This document shows, one piece after another, positions 59,436-64,000 of a stretch of 64,000 nt of DNA. Positions within the stretch are counted from its first letter, which is position 1. Each line of letters begins with the position of its first letter. Source of the stretch: JBFXIE01 sp050176255 (GTDB lineage Bacteria > Pseudomonadota > Gammaproteobacteria > Burkholderiales > Burkholderiaceae_C); NCBI RefSeq assembly GCF_050176255.1, contig NZ_JBFXIE010000010.1. One strand, 5' to 3'. The position numbers were made by a program, and so were the translations under genes. The notes beneath the pieces were generated by a model. It was not told the origin of the DNA. It saw only the letters and a list, made by a program, of their open reading frames with translations, and made no database searches.

Positions 59436-62421
59436 GCATGATTTGCAGCAGACCGTCGCGGTTGAGTTTGGTGGCAAAGCGCACGTTGACGCCTTCTTGC
59501 TGTAGCGCCTGGAAGAAATGCTTGGCTGCATCGATCTTCATGCGCTCCTTGTCCGGTATGTCGCCGTACTGGTCGTAGCCCTTGGTTTCCACCACCAGGT
59601 ACATCGCCTGGGCTTGGTCGCCCTGCAGCAGCGCGTAGCCAAAGTCGGGGTTGTATTTGCCCGCCGGTGTCGGAATGTCCACCTTGGGCAGCTTGGCAAA
59701 CACGGCAATGCGCTGCGCCTGTGATTCGTCCACGGTGTCGCGCTCGATCTGGCTGTCCACCGGCATCTGGTCTTCGTCGTACAGCGACTTGGCCCGCACT
59801 GCTGGGTTGGCGATGGCGTGCATTTCGGCGCCGCACCACGCTGCCGGAATGGTGGCCAGCAGCGCGCCCGTGCTGTCGGTCAATGCCGTTTTCACCTGGG
59901 TCTCGCGCAACTGGTAGGTCACTTTGTGCACCAGCAGCTCATGCACGCAGCGGTTCATGGTGTCACGCAGCGCGGCAAAGGCCCGGCCTTCGTTGTGCTG
60001 GATTTGGGCGAATTTGTCTGCGGGCATCCGCGCCAGTACCGTGGCCACGGTGTGCAGGCTCAAATGCGTGGCGTTGGCCAGGTCGGTCACAAACTCGCCC
60101 AGGGTGAACACCTTGTGGGGTTTGACCTGGTAGGCGGTTTGCGTGGTTTCGGCGCGCTGCACATCCTGCACTTGCTCGGTGCGGGTGACGTTGATCGTCA
60201 GCGGCAGCACCTGGAAATCCCGCGCCAGCCGGGCCACGATGGCATCGACCAGCGCTGGCGTCTCCAGCTCGTAGTGCATCACCGCATCGCGGTTGAGGGC
60301 GGCCCACAGCGCTTTCAGCTTTTCGTACTGTGTGGGGTTGACCTTCAGCGCGGGCTTGGTCTTGTCTTCCTTGCGTTTGACCTGGCCATGGCCCTCGTAA
60401 TAGGCATCCAGGTACTCCAGCATGGCCTTGGCGCCTTCTGCATCCAGGTGGGACACTTGCCCTAGCGCCGCACCAATACCTGCCCGCTGGGCTTTGAACA
60501 CAGTGGCATTGGGCTGCAGAGTCAAGGTGCCCGCTGCCACGTCCAGCACGCCAGCGCCGTGGGTGGCCAGCGTTTGCATGAGTCCCCAAATTCCCAGTGG
60601 GTGCTTGCAGACACCGCTGGCAATCAAGGACTCCACGCTCAAGACCCGACTCACGCCCTTGACGCTGTGCGCTGCGATCTCGCTTTGAATGGCCGCCACA
60701 AAATCGCCTTCGCTGGCGGGCACCACCACCGTCAGTTCGTTGATGTGCTCAAAAGCCGCATCGTCGCTGTGTACGCGCTGCAAATCCTGGTTCACGGCCA
60801 GGCGCAGGCCCCGGCCAATTTGCTGCAGCTTGGTGATTTGCGAGTTGCTGGGCGCCAGCTTGCACAGGGTGAACACATTGGGGTTGTCCCAGCCCTCTTG
60901 CAGCGCCCACATCGAGAAGATGAAGCGCAAGTCGGTGTCGAAGCTCAGCAGCTTTTCTTTTTCTTGCAGGATGAGCCTGATGGCTTCTTCCTCGCCCTTT
61001 TCGCTGTGCGAGCGGGCAAAGTAGCCCTTGTGCACCTTGCCAATATCCGCCGCGCTGCGCTCCAGGTACGCGCGGTAGGGTGGGTGCAGGTCAGGCCGCG
61101 CCAGCGTGCGCTGCAAGTGGGTGCGGTAGTGCGCCTCGAAAGCCTCGCGGATGACGGCAGGTTTCTGGCCTTCGGGCAGGTACTTGGCCACGGCGTCGAT
61201 AAAGAACAGGCTCAGGCTTTTGATGCCGCGCTGGAACAGGTCTTCCTCGCGCTCGAAGTGGTTGGCAATCGCCCGCTCGATGATCAGCCCCTGCGTTTGC
61301 TCGGCCAGCATGCCGTAGGCCATGGTTTCGCCCAGGGGCAGGGCAAAGCCGTTGGTGAACAGCAGCTCTTTGGTGGTGACGGCCTCCACCACATGCCCAT
61401 CCAGAAAGCCCAGCCCGGTTTTGTCGCCCAGGTTGTCTTTGGCGCGCAGCTCTACCGTGGCATTGCCGCCAGCGGGTTTGGCGTACTGCACCAGGGCGCA
61501 GCGCTCCTTGGCCGTGCCGTGGTGCGACAGGTAGCACAGGCTTTGCGCGGCATCGGCGCTGCCTACCGTGTCCACCACAATGCCCTTGACCAGCCGTTGG
61601 CGAAAGGCATCCAGGCTGTCGAGCGTATAGACCAGGTTTTTGTATTTCTCGTTGTCGTTCTTGCCCTTGAAGGTGGCGCCAAACCGAATCGTCAGCAGCG
61701 GGTTGAACTTGGCCAGGTACTCCTGCGTTTGCGCGCCCTCAAAACGGTGAGGCTCGTCAATGATGAGCACGGGTCGGATGGCCGCCAGCGCCTCCATAAA
61801 GCTCTTGGCCTGGCCAAACATATCAAGATTGGCCTCCACCCCGCGTTTGTTGATGAGCTTGCTGTCGCCCGCAAACGATTGGTAGGTGGCCACCATCACG
61901 GAAATGCTGGCTGCGCCCGCCGAAGCCGCGTGGATAAAGCCCCCCACGGTTTTGGCGGAGTAGTTGAAGACGTTGATGTGCTGCTCGTACTGCTTGGCAA
62001 AAAACGCCGCCGTGGTTTGCAGGCTTTTGAGCGTGCCTTGCCGAATCGCGTTAGACGGCACCAGCACAATGAATTTGCACAGCTTGTGCTCGCGGTGCAG
62101 GCGGTGAATGGTCTCGATGAAAGTGAAGGTCTTGCCCGTGCCGGTTTCCATCAGCACGTCCAGATTGAGCGCGGGCGTGGCGGTGTCGGGCACATGCACC
62201 AGCCCGGCGCGCACGCCGTTGCGCTGGCGCACGGCTGCCAGATTGGCCTTGAGCGTGGCCGCCGCCTCGCGCGGCACATAGCTGGGGTTGGCGTGGACGT
62301 TGGCTGGCGGTGCAAAGCGCACATCGGCCAGCACATCGGCAAGGGACTGCACCGCCGCCGTCTGGTGCGGCAGGGTGGTGTATTGGAATTGGGGCTGATG
62401 GGGCGGGAGGGGGGCGGTCAT
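59419..62421 (-). CDS. res: Type III restriction enzyme, Res subunit
   Basis: The 1000-residue protein is a DEAD-type helicase-endonuclease: Walker A METGTGKT at 91-98, IDEPH at 221-225, and WALQEGWDNPNVF and QQIGRGLRLAV for the later helicase motifs. The C-terminal PD-(D/E)xK site has Asp926 (YNPDFGY) and Glu945/Lys947 (LVVETKG). With Mod it cuts DNA between two unmethylated sites after ATP-driven translocation. It starts 14 bases after the mod stop. The end QIGF and stop are coded by a repeat copy. Confidence 0.92.
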   Translation of the reverse strand: MTAPLPPHQPQFQYTTLPHQTAAVQSLADVLADVRFAPPANVHANPSYVPREAAATLKANLAAVRQRNGVRAGLVHVPDTATPALNLDVLMETGTGKTFTFIETIHRLHREHKLCKFIVLVPSNAIRQGTLKSLQTTAAFFAKQYEQHINVFNYSAKTVGGFIHAASAGAASISVMVATYQSFAGDSKLINKRGVEANLDMFGQAKSFMEALAAIRPVLIIDEPHRFEGAQTQEYLAKFNPLLTIRFGATFKGKNDNEKYKNLVYTLDSLDAFRQRLVKGIVVDTVGSADAAQSLCYLSHHGTAKERCALVQYAKPAGGNATVELRAKDNLGDKTGLGFLDGHVVEAVTTKELLFTNGFALPLGETMAYGMLAEQTQGLIIERAIANHFEREEDLFQRGIKSLSLFFIDAVAKYLPEGQKPAVIREAFEAHYRTHLQRTLARPDLHPPYRAYLERSAADIGKVHKGYFARSHSEKGEEEAIRLILQEKEKLLSFDTDLRFIFSMWALQEGWDNPNVFTLCKLAPSNSQITKLQQIGRGLRLAVNQDLQRVHSDDAAFEHINELTVVVPASEGDFVAAIQSEIAAHSVKGVSRVLSVESLIASGVCKHPLGIWGLMQTLATHGAGVLDVAAGTLTLQPNATVFKAQRAGIGAALGQVSHLDAEGAKAMLEYLDAYYEGHGQVKRKEDKTKPALKVNPTQYEKLKALWAALNRDAVMHYELETPALVDAIVARLARDFQVLPLTINVTRTEQVQDVQRAETTQTAYQVKPHKVFTLGEFVTDLANATHLSLHTVATVLARMPADKFAQIQHNEGRAFAALRDTMNRCVHELLVHKVTYQLRETQVKTALTDSTGALLATIPAAWCGAEMHAIANPAVRAKSLYDEDQMPVDSQIERDTVDESQAQRIAVFAKLPKVDIPTPAGKYNPDFGYALLQGDQAQAMYLVVETKGYDQYGDIPDKERMKIDAAKHFFQALQQEGVNVRFATKLNRDGLLQIMHQIGF

Positions 62422-62435
62422 CGCAGCAGGCCCCT

Positions 62436-64000
62436 TCAGCGCACGCCGCGCAGGCGCAGCTTGTCTTGCGAAAAGCCCAGCGTGTCGGCCACCGAGCGGA
62501 TGCCCAGCAAAAAGTTGTCGTCCTGCACCCAGGGGGCATACACCGTCAGGTAGTTCAGTGGTCCGGCTGCGGTGTGTTGCGCTTGCTGTGTGCGGATGGC
62601 GTCGGTCAGCGCGTCCATGGCCAGGGCTTTGACGACGATGAGCACGTCCGCCGCGCGGTACAGGTGGCCCTCGGGCACCTGGGCGGTGGTGACGGGCGTG
62701 ATGCGCGTGGTCAGCGGCAGCCCTTCGGCAAACAGCAGGTTGTGCAGCACGCGCGGCAGTTGCGTGGGCTGCGGCGTGGCGATGTGGGCTTGCAGGGCCA
62801 GCAGGTCGGCCTGGGTGCTGTCTTGCAGCGGCTTAGCCAGCATCAGGGCGTCGGGGTCGTCCACCAGCTCGAAGACGCGAAAGCCGGTGTCCAGCGTGGG
62901 GGCGTTATCGCCAAACAGGCCACCGCCCTCGGCGGCTTTGGCCGCTTGTTCCGCCTCCAGCTTGGCCCCGGCGCGGCGCAGGCGCTCGGCGGTGATTTCG
63001 AAAATCGTCGCTTTGGGCTTGCCCAGGGTTTCTTTGACGAAGTGATGGGCTTCTTTTTGTTTTTTGGGGTCGATGGGCTGGGGGATTTGCACCAGGATAA
63101 ATTGGCGCTGGCCGCCGTCTTCGGCATTCAGGCGCATGACGGCTTCGCCGGTGGTGCCTGATCCTGCAAAAAAATCTAAAGTGATGTCGTTTTTGTCGGT
63201 GGCAAGTTGAAGAATTCGTTTGATCAAACGAATAGGCTTGGGTGTATCAAATACGGCACCTTCCGGAAAGAGATTATTAACTTCTTTCTTTGCATCCTGA
63301 TTATGTCCTACCTCCGAATGCTTCCAAATAGTTTGGCAAGCGGTTCCTTGCTTAACTTCCGTGAGAAAGCGCTTGATGGCAGGGACGTTGTTGCCATCTG
63401 CGCCAAACCAAATTCGGTTGTCGTCAACCATTTCTTTAAATACTGGCTCGGTATAAAGCCAGCAGCGACCGTTTGGTAATTGATGCCGTTTACCGTTGGG
63501 GGCAATTAGCTCATAAAACTGACTTTTGGTTCCGTGTCCAGCTTGTGCGGTTGAATTTTCTGGTTTCCAAACCCCACGTGGGTCGTTGTCAGGGTTCTTG
63601 TAGCGATCGTTCATTTCGTTGGATCGCTCCAAGAGGTTTGGAGTCCAATTTTCTTTGTTCTTTGCAACGGCCAACAAAAAGTCGTGTGACTCTGAAAACC
63701 ATTTCACAGCATTTTGTGGGCTGTAACGCTTTTCCCAGATGATGGTGTTAACAAAATTCTCTTGCCCAAAAACCTCATCACACAGCAGTTTTAACTGCGC
63801 CTGCTCATTGTCATCAATCGAGATAAAAATGACCCCATCATCGCGCAGCAAATCCTTGGCCAGCAGCAGGCGCGGGTACATAAACGACAGCCAGCCGCTG
63901 TGCGTGCGGGCGCCATAAATGTTTTTGATGTAGTCGATGTTTTCTTTGGCGTAGCCCAATTGCGCCAAAACTTCGGTTTGTTTGGCCGTGAAATCGTCGC
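62436..64000 (-). CDS. mod: Type III DNA methyltransferase, Mod subunit (5' end outside window)
   Basis: The frame is open to the right edge, so the N-terminal part is missing. Visible are GVIFISIDDNEQAQLKLLCD, WEKRYSPQNAVKWFSESHDF, the SAM motif DFFAGSGTTGEAVMRLN and a C-terminal region that contacts Res. The DPPY catalytic motif should lie upstream of the window. The part from about 63200 to 63840, where the target-recognition domain lies in this family, is clearly AT-richer (about 40% G+C on the line I counted) than the flanks. Mod sets both the methylation and cutting specificity. Confidence 0.9.
   Translation of the reverse strand, partial: DDFTAKQTEVLAQLGYAKENIDYIKNIYGARTHSGWLSFMYPRLLLAKDLLRDDGVIFISIDDNEQAQLKLLCDEVFGQENFVNTIIWEKRYSPQNAVKWFSESHDFLLAVAKNKENWTPNLLERSNEMNDRYKNPDNDPRGVWKPENSTAQAGHGTKSQFYELIAPNGKRHQLPNGRCWLYTEPVFKEMVDDNRIWFGADGNNVPAIKRFLTEVKQGTACQTIWKHSEVGHNQDAKKEVNNLFPEGAVFDTPKPIRLIKRILQLATDKNDITLDFFAGSGTTGEAVMRLNAEDGGQRQFILVQIPQPIDPKKQKEAHHFVKETLGKPKATIFEITAERLRRAGAKLEAEQAAKAAEGGGLFGDNAPTLDTGFRVFELVDDPDALMLAKPLQDSTQADLLALQAHIATPQPTQLPRVLHNLLFAEGLPLTTRITPVTTAQVPEGHLYRAADVLIVVKALAMDALTDAIRTQQAQHTAAGPLNYLTVYAPWVQDDNFLLGIRSVADTLGFSQDKLRLRGVR

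Overview
The window is 64 kb of GC-rich DNA from a beta-proteobacterium, most likely a member of the Comamonadaceae. This is inferred from the style of the encoded proteins, the ispE/tRNA-Gln(TTG)/prs/rplY/pth arrangement, the suhB/trmJ/cysE neighbourhood, and a short dispersed repeat (core close to ATAGCTGCTAGCGCTT) that I associate with that family from memory. No taxonomic search was possible.

Layout. 0-5 kb: tail of nudB, an EEP-fold phosphoesterase, clsB, folE, a BLUF light sensor, a DUF429 protein and a LysE-type exporter. 5-10.4 kb: a complete peptide-type ABC importer on the minus strand (two permeases and two ATPases joined by 4-base overlaps, then the binding protein). 10.6-27.7 kb: a core block with a YfhL-type ferredoxin, pth, rplY, prs, tRNA-Gln, ispE, lolB, a TPR protein, mutM, a dynamin-like GTPase, mutY, suhB, trmJ, cysE, a DUF4124 protein, guaB and guaA. 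27.7-31.1 kb: an accessory patch with a broken IS3-family element, a secreted collagen-like protein with a phage-tail-collar-like end, a short proline-rich lipoprotein and an IS256-family scrap. 31.1-38 kb: a lipoprotein, a TlpA-like thiol oxidoreductase, and a tetrathionate-reductase operon (ttrB-ttrC-ttrA) behind a well-placed FNR-type site. 38-46 kb: rlmD, small envelope proteins, a BI-1 family membrane protein, tonB-exbB-exbD behind a Fur-like palindrome, a SWIB protein and aceA with an 11-bp operator-like inverted repeat. 46-55.5 kb: a 640-residue protein I do not recognise, truC, a DHH phosphoesterase, a thermonuclease, an EamA transporter, rluE, an M23 peptidase, a MetQ-like binding protein and an Ala/Pro-rich envelope protein. 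55.7-59.4 kb: a TorA/DMSO-reductase-family molybdoenzyme with its own C-terminal haem-c domain, then serB. 59.4-64 kb: a type III restriction-modification system (res, and mod cut by the window edge).

Functional themes. Two molybdenum reductases (TtrA type and TorA type) suggest respiration on sulfur or N/S-oxide acceptors when oxygen is low. MutM and MutY give the 8-oxoguanine repair pair, on either side of a dynamin-like GTPase. TonB-ExbBD supplies iron and siderophore uptake energy. The most unusual feature of the window is the dispersed 50-70 bp hairpin-forming repeat. I count eleven clear copies and one doubtful one. It sits mostly at gene junctions, and in several places it supplies stop codons, an N-terminus, or an internal in-frame segment of real proteins.
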